A DNA stretch of 64,000 nucleotides, taken from JACDBE01 sp963714055. GTDB lineage: Bacteria > Actinomycetota > Acidimicrobiia > Spongiisociales > UBA5794. Below, piece after piece: positions 46,617-57,746 of this stretch. The notes under the pieces are model-generated. The model saw nothing but the letters and a program-made list of their open reading frames with translations. It was not told the origin of the DNA and made no database searches. How positions within the stretch are numbered: the stretch's first letter is position 1; the number at the start of each line of letters is the position of its first letter. The DNA lies in the NCBI GenBank assembly GCA_963714055.1, contig OY970227.1, forward strand, positions 1,116,001 to 1,180,000, read 5' to 3'. Position numbers and translations under genes: made by a program.

Positions 46617-48701
46617 CTATTCGCCGCGGGACTTGGCGACGATCTCCTCGGCGGTGCTGGTGGGCACCTCCTGGTAGGAGTGGAACTGCATGGTGTAGGT
46701 GGCCCGACCCTGGGTGCGTGACCGGACGTCGGTTGCGTAGCCGAACATCTCGGCCAGCGGGGTGAGCGCCTTCACCACGCGACTGTTCCCCCGGCTGTCC
46801 ATGGACTCGATCTTCCCCCGTCGGGACGACAGGTCACCGATCACGTCGCCCATGTAGTCCTCGGGAGTCACCACCTCGACCTCCATGATCGGCTCGAGCA
46901 GCTTCACGCCGGCCGCCTTGGCGGCGGCCTGGAGGGCCATGGAGCCGGCGATGCGGAACGCCATCTCGTTGGAGTCGACGCTGTGCGACGACCCGTCGAC
47001 CAGCGTCGCCCGAAGGTCGACCAGCGGGTAACCGGCCAGCACCCCGCCGTCGAGGGCGTCCCGCATTCCCTTCTCCACCGCGGGGATGAACTCGCGGGGG
47101 ACGTTGCCCCCCTTGACCGAGTCGACGAAGGTGAACCCCGAGCCGGCCTCGGTCGGCTCGAGGTCGACCACCACGTGGGCGAACATGCCCGATCCGCCCG
47201 TCTGGCGCTTGAGCCTGCCCTCGATCTTGCGAACGTGCCGCTTCACCGTCTCCCGGTAGGCCACCTGGGGGCGCCCGACGTTGGCGTCCACCTTGAACTC
47301 GCGCAGCAGTCGGTCGACGATGATCTCGAGGTGGAGCTCCCCCATCCCCTCGATGATCGTCTGCCCGGTCTCCTCGTCCGAGTGGACGCGGAAGGTCGGG
47401 TCCTCCTCGGACAGCCGTGACAGCGCCTCACCCAGCTTGTCCTGGTCGGTCTTGGTCCTCGGCTCGATGGCGACGGCGATCACCGGGTCGGGGAAGCTCA
47501 TCGACTCCAACTGGATCGGCTGGTCGGAGGCGGCGAGCGTGTCGCCGGTCTTGGTGTTCTTCAAGCCGACGGCGGCGACGATGTCCCCGGTCATCACCTC
47601 GTCGATGTCCTCCTGGGCGGAGGCATGCATGCGGAGCAGCCGGCCGAAGCGCTCCTTCTTGCCGGTGGTGGTGTTGACCACGGCGTCGCCCTTGGACGCC
47701 TTGCCCGAGTACACCCGGAAGTAGGTGAGCTTGCCGACGTACGGGTCGCTCATGATCTTGAAGGCCAGCGCGCTGAACGGCTCGTCGTCGGAGGGGGCCC
47801 GCTCCTCGAGATGGGTCTCGGCCCCCGGCCGGAACCCCTGCACCGCCGGCAGGTCGACCGGGCTGGGCAGGTAGTGGACGATGCCGTCGAGCAGCGGCTG
47901 GACGCCCTTGTTCTTGAACGCCGACCCGCACAGCACCGGGACGAAGTCGCGGTTGATGGTGCCCTTGCGGATGACGCGGCGGATCTCGTCGGGCTCGAGG
48001 TCACCCCCCTCGAGGTACTTCTCCAGAAGCTCCTCGTCCTCGGAGGCGACCACGTCGAGCATCTTGTGGTGCCACTCGTCGGCGAGCCCCTGGAAGTCGG
48101 CGGGGATGTCGACGACCTCACGGTGCGTGCCGTCCTCGTCGTGCCAGATGATCGCCTTCATGTCGACCACGTCGATCATCCCGTTGAAGTTCGACTCGGC
48201 ACCCATCGGCACGTGCAGGGCCACCGGGTTGCCTCCGAGCCGCTCGACGATCGAGTCGATCGAGCGGAAGAAGTCGGCGCCGACCCGGTCCATCTTGTTG
48301 ATGAAGACGATGCGGGGCACCCCGTACTTGTCGGCCTGGCGCCACACCGTCTCCGACTGCGGCTCGACACCGGAGACGGCGTCGAAGACCGCCACGGCAC
48401 CGTCGAGGACCCGCAGCGACCGTTCCACCTCGACGGTGAAGTCGACGTGGCCGGGGGTGTCGATGATGTTGATGGTGTGGTCGAGCCAGCGGGTGGTGGT
48501 CGCCGCCGACGTGATGGTGATCCCCCGCTCCTGCTCCTGCTCCATCCAGTCCATGACGGCAGCGCCCTCGTGGACCTCGCCCATCTTGTAGGTGCGCCCG
48601 GTGTAGTAGAGGATCCGCTCGGTCGTGGTGGTCTTGCCCGCGTCGATGTGGGCCATGATCCCGATGTTGCGGATCGTGTCGAGCTTGATGCTTCGTGCCA
48701 T
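46617..48701 (-). CDS. fusA: Elongation factor G
   Basis: 694 aa GTPase that drives translocation. G1 AHIDAGKTTTTERILYYTG, G3 DTPGHVDFTVEVERSLRV, G4 NKMDR. Domain IV begins around GRPQVAYRETV, and the end is AEEIVAKSRGE. Follows rpsG after 8 bp. No tuf follows. Confidence 0.98.
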   Translation of the reverse strand: MARSIKLDTIRNIGIMAHIDAGKTTTTERILYYTGRTYKMGEVHEGAAVMDWMEQEQERGITITSAATTTRWLDHTINIIDTPGHVDFTVEVERSLRVLDGAVAVFDAVSGVEPQSETVWRQADKYGVPRIVFINKMDRVGADFFRSIDSIVERLGGNPVALHVPMGAESNFNGMIDVVDMKAIIWHDEDGTHREVVDIPADFQGLADEWHHKMLDVVASEDEELLEKYLEGGDLEPDEIRRVIRKGTINRDFVPVLCGSAFKNKGVQPLLDGIVHYLPSPVDLPAVQGFRPGAETHLEERAPSDDEPFSALAFKIMSDPYVGKLTYFRVYSGKASKGDAVVNTTTGKKERFGRLLRMHASAQEDIDEVMTGDIVAAVGLKNTKTGDTLAASDQPIQLESMSFPDPVIAVAIEPRTKTDQDKLGEALSRLSEEDPTFRVHSDEETGQTIIEGMGELHLEIIVDRLLREFKVDANVGRPQVAYRETVKRHVRKIEGRLKRQTGGSGMFAHVVVDLEPTEAGSGFTFVDSVKGGNVPREFIPAVEKGMRDALDGGVLAGYPLVDLRATLVDGSSHSVDSNEMAFRIAGSMALQAAAKAAGVKLLEPIMEVEVVTPEDYMGDVIGDLSSRRGKIESMDSRGNSRVVKALTPLAEMFGYATDVRSRTQGRATYTMQFHSYQEVPTSTAEEIVAKSRGE

Positions 48702-48709
48702 GTGAGTCG

Positions 48710-49177
48710 CTACCAGCGGTAGTGGGCGAAGGCCTTGTTCGACTCGGCCATCTTGTGGATGTCCTCGCGCCGCTTGACGGCGGAGCCGCCGCGGTTGGCG
48801 GCGTCGAGGATCTCGTTGGCGAGGCGCTCGGCCATGGTGGGCTCGCGGCGCTTACGGGCGAACTCGACCAGCCAGCGGACGGCGAGGGTCTGGGCGCGCC
48901 GGGGGCGCACCTCGACCGGGACCTGGTATGAGGAGCCGCCGACCCGTCGAGAGCGCACCTCGAGCTGGGGGCGGATGTTGTCGATCGCCTTCTTCAAGGT
49001 GGCCAGCGGGTCGCCGCCGGTGCGGTTGTCGACGATCTCGAGGGCGCCGTACACGATACGACGCGAGGCGCCCTTCTTGCCCCGCCACAGGACCTTGTTG
49101 ATCACCTGGGTGACCAGGACGCTGCGGTAGACGGGATCCGGTTCGAGTTTTCTTACTTCAGCTGGTGCTCTGCGCAT
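48710..49177 (-). CDS. rpsG: 30S ribosomal protein S7
   Basis: 155 aa. MRRAPAEVRKLEPDPVYRS, GALEIVDNRTGGDPLATLKK, VEVRPRRAQTLAVRWLVEFA and the C-terminal HKMAESNKAFAHYRW. Translational regulator of the str operon in many bacteria. Confidence 0.98.
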   Translation of the reverse strand: MRRAPAEVRKLEPDPVYRSVLVTQVINKVLWRGKKGASRRIVYGALEIVDNRTGGDPLATLKKAIDNIRPQLEVRSRRVGGSSYQVPVEVRPRRAQTLAVRWLVEFARKRREPTMAERLANEILDAANRGGSAVKRREDIHKMAESNKAFAHYRW

Positions 49178-49196
49178 TTCTCCGGGGCTCTCTTCC

Positions 49197-49565
49197 TCAG
49201 GCCTTCTTGGCGCCGTAGCGGGAGCGCGACTGCTTGCGCTGGTCGACGCCGGCGGCGTCGAGGGCGCCCCTGATGACCTTGTACCGGACGCCAGGCAGGT
49301 CCCTCACCCGGCCCCCGCGGACGAGGACGATCGAGTGCTCCTGCAGGTTGTGCCCCTCACCCGGGATGTAGGCGGTCACCTCGATCTGCGAGCTGAGCCG
49401 CACCCTGGCGACCTTCCGCAGCGCCGAGTTCGGCTTCTTCGGGGTGATGGTGTAGACGCGGGTGCACACCCCGCGGCGCTGCGGCGACCCGGCCAGGGCC
49501 AGGGTCTTGGTCTTCTTGCGCTTGGGGCTCCGGCCCTTGCGGACCAGCTGCTCAACGGTCGGCAC
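49197..49565 (-). CDS. rpsL: 30S ribosomal protein S12 with Arg at position 88
   Basis: 122 aa. MPTVEQLVRKGRSPKRKKTK, TPKKPNSALRKVARV with Lys43 retained, EGHNLQEHSIVLVRGGRVRD. The residue matching Lys88 of M. tuberculosis S12 is Arg here (GRVRDLPG instead of GRVKDLPG). K88R is a known streptomycin-resistance change, so natural low sensitivity is predicted. First gene of the str operon. Confidence 0.97.
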   Translation of the reverse strand: MPTVEQLVRKGRSPKRKKTKTLALAGSPQRRGVCTRVYTITPKKPNSALRKVARVRLSSQIEVTAYIPGEGHNLQEHSIVLVRGGRVRDLPGVRYKVIRGALDAAGVDQRKQSRSRYGAKKA

Positions 49566-49827
49566 GCATCTTCCTCGTTTCGGCTGAGTTCCGTGATCTG
49601 GGTTGGTGACTGCGGTGCGCCCGACCCGCCGTTTCGCCGGCGAGGCGGGGTTCCCGGCCAGGCCCGGTCCGGTCCGGACGTGACGAGATCGGCGGCCGGT
49701 GTCCCGTGCCCTCGTACCGGGCAGGTCGGGCGTGGCGGTCGCCGATCCCAGGTGGGTTCGCTCCGCTCACAACAGCGCCGAAACGCCTCCGGGTAAGCGG
49801 GTACCCGATCGGGATGATCTGCGCCGC

Positions 49828-49856
49828 AGTATACCGTGCTTCTGACCCGGGCCGAA
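49828..49856 (-). promoter_or_regulatory. Putative str-operon promoter
   Basis: Minus strand -10 TATACT (49833-49828), close to consensus. The best -35 at 17 nt is TTCGGC (49856-49851), weak, and falls inside the first hairpin of the adjacent repeat. rpsL starts about 260 nt downstream. Confidence 0.55.
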
Positions 49857-49967
49857 GTCGGCCCTCCTCCGCAGGTGGGACCCCAACCCCACCGCGGCCG
49901 TTGCTTCTAGCCCGGGCCGAATTCGGCCCTCCTCCGCAGGTGGGGCCCCTACCCCACCGCGGCCGTA
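49838..49967. repeat. Two tandem 65-bp hairpin repeats, family 2
   Basis: Copies 49838-49902 and 49903-49967 differ at few positions. Each has a palindrome (gggccgaattcggccc in the second), then ctcctccgca, then a ggtgggg/ccccacc-type hairpin, then gcggccgt. A third copy lies at 43336-43401. Confidence 0.92.
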
Positions 49968-49998
49968 GTTGCTGCCCGTCCGGTTGGGCACTTCTAAC

Positions 49999-51177
49999 AT
50001 GCCGGCTGTTATGAGTGCCATGCCGGGGAGGAACCCATACCGGCCAGGGGTCGGGCTGGCGCCGGTCTACCTGGCCGGGCGGAGCGGCGAGTTGCGCCGA
50101 TTCCGGTCGATGCTGCGCTCGGCGCCCGAGATCCCGGTCAACGTGCGGGTCACCGGGCTACGCGGGGTGGGCAAGACGGTGCTCCTCGGCGAGTACGAGA
50201 TGGTCGCCGCCGAGGAAGGGTGGGTCACGGAGATGCTCGAGCTGGAGCACCGCCACGACGCCACCACCGAGGTGGTGGAAGCGGTGGCCGGCCTGTGCGA
50301 GCGGCTGCGACGGAGACTGTCACGGACGGTCCGGATCAGGCGCAAGGTGGGCAAGGCGGTGGAGCAGGTGTCGAAGCTCGAGATCGGGTTCGACGACGTG
50401 CGGCTCTCGTTCGACCCCACTGCCGACGACCACGACATCGAGCTCGCCGAGCTCGTCTACGCCACGGTCTCCGCCGCAGTCGGCCACGGCCGCCACGGGG
50501 TGATCCTCATGTTCGACGAGGCCCAGGTGCTGGAGAACCCGGCCTCGCTGTCGGTCCTGGTGGCTGCGGTGGCGGCGCTGCAACGCAACGCGGTGCCGGT
50601 CGGGTTGGTGCTGTGCGGACTCCCCAGCCTGGCCGCCCGCCTCCTCCGTGCCCGCACCTACACCGAGCGGATGTTCCGCGGCGAGAACGTCGGGTCGCTC
50701 GACCTCGATGCCGCCCGCCAGGCGTTGATCCGCCCGCTGGACGGCACCGGGGTGACCATCGCCGACGACCTGGTCGACGCCGTCATCGGGCGGATCGGCG
50801 GCTACCCGTACTTCGTCCAGCTGTGGGGCGCCGAACTCTGGGACGCCGCCGACCAGGCGGACATCCAGCACCTCTCGCTCGACCTCCTCCAGGTGGTCGA
50901 GCCGGACATCACCCGCCGGCTCGACACCGACTTCTACGAGCCCCGGGTCCGGCTGCTCACCCCGGCCGAGCAGGACGTGCTCATCGTCACCGGTTCGTGC
51001 CCCTACCCACCGATCGTCGTGGCCGACGTCATCGCCGCCAGCCCCAAGACGACCGGCAACATCAACGTCCTGATGGGCCGCATCGCCGCCGCCGGCGTCA
51101 TGTACCGGGCGCGCCGGGGCGAGTACGAGTACACCGCCCCCGGTTTCCACGAGTTCCTGAGGAGGCGGGCCCGCTGA
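49999..51177 (+). CDS. AAA-type ATPase (Orc1/Cdc6-like, function unknown)
   Basis: About 390 aa. Walker A GLRGVGKTVLLGEYE at about residues 44-52, Walker B VILMFDEAQVLEN, LCGLPSLAARLLRARTYTERMF as sensor-like region, and a C-terminal winged-helix-like part (PAEQDVLIVTG to HEFLRRRAR). ATGs at 49999, 50011 and 50020 are all possible starts; the last (MPGRNPYRPG) best fits relatives. Similar stand-alone ATPases occur in accessory regions. It follows the tandem repeats. Confidence 0.7.
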   Translation: MPAVMSAMPGRNPYRPGVGLAPVYLAGRSGELRRFRSMLRSAPEIPVNVRVTGLRGVGKTVLLGEYEMVAAEEGWVTEMLELEHRHDATTEVVEAVAGLCERLRRRLSRTVRIRRKVGKAVEQVSKLEIGFDDVRLSFDPTADDHDIELAELVYATVSAAVGHGRHGVILMFDEAQVLENPASLSVLVAAVAALQRNAVPVGLVLCGLPSLAARLLRARTYTERMFRGENVGSLDLDAARQALIRPLDGTGVTIADDLVDAVIGRIGGYPYFVQLWGAELWDAADQADIQHLSLDLLQVVEPDITRRLDTDFYEPRVRLLTPAEQDVLIVTGSCPYPPIVVADVIAASPKTTGNINVLMGRIAAAGVMYRARRGEYEYTAPGFHEFLRRRAR

Positions 51178-51184
51178 CCCGAGG

Positions 51185-52183
51185 TCAGGCGAGCGGCCCG
51201 CTGAACGGGCCCGGCGGGACCCCGGTCGCCGTCCGGTAGCCGGCGACCGCCGCCGCAAGGTCGCCCTCCCAGAACGGGTAGCCGATCTCGGGCTGGTCGG
51301 GAGGGTCGTCGAGTAGTTGCTCGGCGATCGCCAGCCAGGTGGAGGCATGGCCCCCGAACCGGTCGGCGAGCGACACCAGATCGTCGTGGTACTGCGCCGC
51401 CAGCCGCTCCGCCACCGGTGTCGGGATGGTCGACGCCCCGCCGCTGTGGACCTTGCGGTTCACCACGCGGTACTCGCCCTGCTCAACGCCGAGGAACGTG
51501 TAGGCGGCCTTGAGGATCTTCCTGGGATGGAAGGAGAGGTCCTCGAGGTAGCCCAGGAACAGCTGCTCGGCCGGGAACACCGACAGCCAGCGGTCGAGGT
51601 TCGAGGCGTACGCGGTATGAGCGGCGACCCGCGACTGCTGCAGTGCCGCCAGGTACCACTCGTTGCTCACATCTGCTTCCCCGACGCGGCCCGTCATGTG
51701 CACCGCCGACCAGGCCCGCTCGATCGGGTTGCGCAGCATGTAGATGATCCGCAGGTCGGGGTTCAGCTCACGGATGCGCTGGATCCGGCGCCTGCCGAGC
51801 AGCGCATAGTCGGGGGTGAACTCGCCCGACACCCGGCCTCGGCCCGGTGCGAACAGCGACCGGTACCAGCCGTCGTCCGGCTGGGACACGAAGTACCGGG
51901 CGCACCAGGCGAGGTCGGTCGAATCCGGGTCCCGGGCGTGGTTCCGCAGCTGGCGCTGCACCTGGCGTCGCCAGCGCACCGCCCAGACCTCTTCGGAACG
52001 GAGCGCCTCCTCGATGTCCCGGGTCCGGTCCAGCTTCTCGTCGAAGTAGTGCAGCTCCTTCTCGGGGGGCATCCAGACGAGCGGGTGGTGCGAGAAGTTC
52101 GCATGCAGCCCGGTTGTGCCCGCCTTCTGAGCACCGATGCCGAGGAACTGGGGACCATCGCTCTCCGGCACGGACGGGCACAT
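51185..52183 (-). CDS. PAPS-dependent sulfotransferase
   Basis: 332 aa. The 5'-phosphosulfate loop is IGAQKAGTTGLHANF at about residues 16-30. The 3'-phosphate region is YMLRNPIERAWSAVHM at about 148-163. KELHYFDE and GYLEDLSFHPRKIL match the heparan-sulfate/NodH-like sulfotransferase family. It transfers sulfate from PAPS to a hydroxyl or amine of an unknown acceptor, perhaps a glycan or lipid. Starts at 52183 or at an internal GTG are possible. It converges with the ATPase gene (7 bp gap). Confidence 0.82.
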   Translation of the reverse strand: MCPSVPESDGPQFLGIGAQKAGTTGLHANFSHHPLVWMPPEKELHYFDEKLDRTRDIEEALRSEEVWAVRWRRQVQRQLRNHARDPDSTDLAWCARYFVSQPDDGWYRSLFAPGRGRVSGEFTPDYALLGRRRIQRIRELNPDLRIIYMLRNPIERAWSAVHMTGRVGEADVSNEWYLAALQQSRVAAHTAYASNLDRWLSVFPAEQLFLGYLEDLSFHPRKILKAAYTFLGVEQGEYRVVNRKVHSGGASTIPTPVAERLAAQYHDDLVSLADRFGGHASTWLAIAEQLLDDPPDQPEIGYPFWEGDLAAAVAGYRTATGVPPGPFSGPLA

Positions 52184-52249
52184 CTCCTGGCTCGACGGGG
52201 CGGGGCATCGTACCCGGCCGGCCCACTCCGGGTTCGGGGTTGGGACCCC

Positions 52250-53032
52250 TCAGATCGGGAACGGGGGTGGTGGCGGCGCCTGGTCGTCGCCACCGCCGTC
52301 ACGCGGACGGGTGGCGGGGACGTCGCCGGGAGGAGACGCGGACTGGGGGCCGGTGGCGGGAGGAACCACCCCGCCCGGCGGTGGCGCCGGTTGCGGGTGG
52401 GATCGCTCGGCCGGATCGGAGCGGAGCCCGGTCAGGGTGATCAACACGATGAACACGGCGCCGAACGTCGACCCCATCCGCCACAGGACGAAGGCGGCGG
52501 CGGCACCGGCGATCGCCGAGATCACCTTCGCCACGGCGAAGGCCCGTTTCGGGATGACGATCTCGAGGAAGCTGGTGAGGATCGCCCCGCCGTCGAGCGG
52601 CCGGATCGGGATCCAGTTGAGGAGGCCCCAGCCCAGGCTGGCCCAGATGAACCCGTACACCGCGATCCGGACCGTGCTCGACATCCCGTCGAAGGCCCCC
52701 GCCCGCCACGCCAGCAGCACCGCCCCACCGAGGACGATGCCGACCGCCGACCCGGCGGCGGCGATCACCAGGCGGCGCGCCGGGGAGAGGCGCTCCGATG
52801 CGCCGAAGGAGGTCACGCCGCCCAACGCGAAGAGCGTGATGGACACCGGCTCGGCGCCGAAGCGGCGGGCGGTGAAGGCGTGGCCGGCCTCGTGGAGCAG
52901 CACGGCGAGGAAGGCGACCGCCACCCACAACGCCATGTCGACGGGCCGGTTGGACGGTGAGACGATGGCGATGATCAGGAATGACAGGTGGACGCCGACG
53001 GGGACCCCCGCCAGGCTGAACCTCAGCACCAC
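52250..53032 (-). CDS. M50-family intramembrane metalloprotease (site-2 protease type)
   Basis: 260 aa from the GTG at 53032. The zinc site HEAGH is at residues 47-51 inside a membrane helix. The second metal motif is NWIPIRPLDGGAI. About six hydrophobic segments are followed by a Pro-rich cytosolic tail with no domain. There is no CBS or PDZ domain. Members cleave membrane-bound regulators; the partner is unknown. Confidence 0.82.
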   Translation of the reverse strand: MVLRFSLAGVPVGVHLSFLIIAIVSPSNRPVDMALWVAVAFLAVLLHEAGHAFTARRFGAEPVSITLFALGGVTSFGASERLSPARRLVIAAAGSAVGIVLGGAVLLAWRAGAFDGMSSTVRIAVYGFIWASLGWGLLNWIPIRPLDGGAILTSFLEIVIPKRAFAVAKVISAIAGAAAAFVLWRMGSTFGAVFIVLITLTGLRSDPAERSHPQPAPPPGGVVPPATGPQSASPPGDVPATRPRDGGGDDQAPPPPPFPI

Positions 53033-53122
53033 CGCAGCGTAGCTGGGACCGGTCGGGAACCATCCTCGGCGTCGCCTGCTCAGGTGCCTGCCTGCGAAGC
53101 CCCTTGGGGGTACGCTTGGCCG

Positions 53123-53701
53123 ATGGCGCCGTTGATTCGACAGGCCGACATTTCGGACGCCGCTCGCCTCGGTGAGGTTCACGTCGCCGCCTGGCAATGG
53201 GCCTACCGCGGGCTGATGCCCGACGAGGTGCTCGACAGCCTCCGACCCGATGCCAGGGCGAGGGCGTGGGAGCAGATGCTGGGCGAGCGCGACGGGGCCT
53301 TCCAGGCATGGGTGGCAGAGGTCGACGGCGAGGTCATCGGGTTCGCCTCGTCGGGCGCCCCGCTGGACGACGACCTCCCTGAGGGCAGCGTCGAGTTGAT
53401 GGCGATCTACCTGCTGGAGCCGTACCTCCACACCGGGATCGGCTCCCAGCTGATCGAGGCCGCCGAGTCGGCCTGGGTCGACCAGGGCTCGCGGCTCGGG
53501 ATGCTGTGGGTCCTCGAGGACAACACCGGGACGATCGAGTTCTACGAGCGCCACGGCTGGCAGCACGACGGCGGCCGCCGCGACCACCAGGTCGCCGCCG
53601 GCGTCAGCGTGCCCACGCTGCGATACATCAAGCGACTGGCCCCGGTGGTCCCCCTCGCCAACGAGCAGCTACAGCAAGGCGTGGTAGGCGAGCACCGCTA
53701 G
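53123..53701 (+). CDS. GNAT-family N-acetyltransferase
   Basis: 192 aa. LIRQADISDAARLGEVHVAAWQWAYRG is the usual N-terminus, with VELMAIYLLEPYLHTGIGSQLIEAA as the acetyl-CoA loop and EDNTGTIEFYERHGWQHDG as the C-terminal motif. A TACGCT -10 box ends 6 nt before the ATG, so the transcript is probably leaderless. Acceptor unknown. Confidence 0.82.
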   Translation: MAPLIRQADISDAARLGEVHVAAWQWAYRGLMPDEVLDSLRPDARARAWEQMLGERDGAFQAWVAEVDGEVIGFASSGAPLDDDLPEGSVELMAIYLLEPYLHTGIGSQLIEAAESAWVDQGSRLGMLWVLEDNTGTIEFYERHGWQHDGGRRDHQVAAGVSVPTLRYIKRLAPVVPLANEQLQQGVVGEHR

Positions 53702-53711
53702 CCGTCGCCGC

Positions 53712-53772
53712 GGTCCCCCTCCCCGGTCGTGCTGCTCGCCTGACGGTCCCCTCCCCCGAAGGGGAGGGGAAA
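53712..53772. repeat. Intergenic hairpin repeat, family 1, copy C (rpoC terminator)
   Basis: Contains a perfect 9-bp stem cccctcccc (53748-53756) / ggggagggg (53761-53769) with loop cgaa. Read on the minus strand, 4 nt after the rpoC stop, it forms C(TTCG)G, a very stable UUCG tetraloop. It probably ends the rpoBC transcript. The left part resembles copies A and B. Confidence 0.75.
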
Positions 53773-53773
53773 C

Positions 53774-57682
<3,909 letters not shown>

Positions 57683-57746
57683 CTGTGCTCACTCCAAACG
57701 TTGCTTCGCTACCCACTACGTCCAACAATTCCCTATTCCGCGCCGG

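Larger units (their letters stand above)
49566..49998. other. str-operon leader and repeat region (about 430 bp)
   Basis: Between rpsL (minus) and the ATPase gene (plus). It holds an rpsL leader of about 255 nt, the -10 box at 49828-49833 and two tandem family-2 repeats at 49838-49967. No ORF with coding character was seen. Confidence 0.7.

Noticed and set aside
49838..49967. Tandem repeats as a CRISPR array
   Set aside because: Only two adjacent 65-bp units with no spacers and no cas genes; they are palindromic elements.
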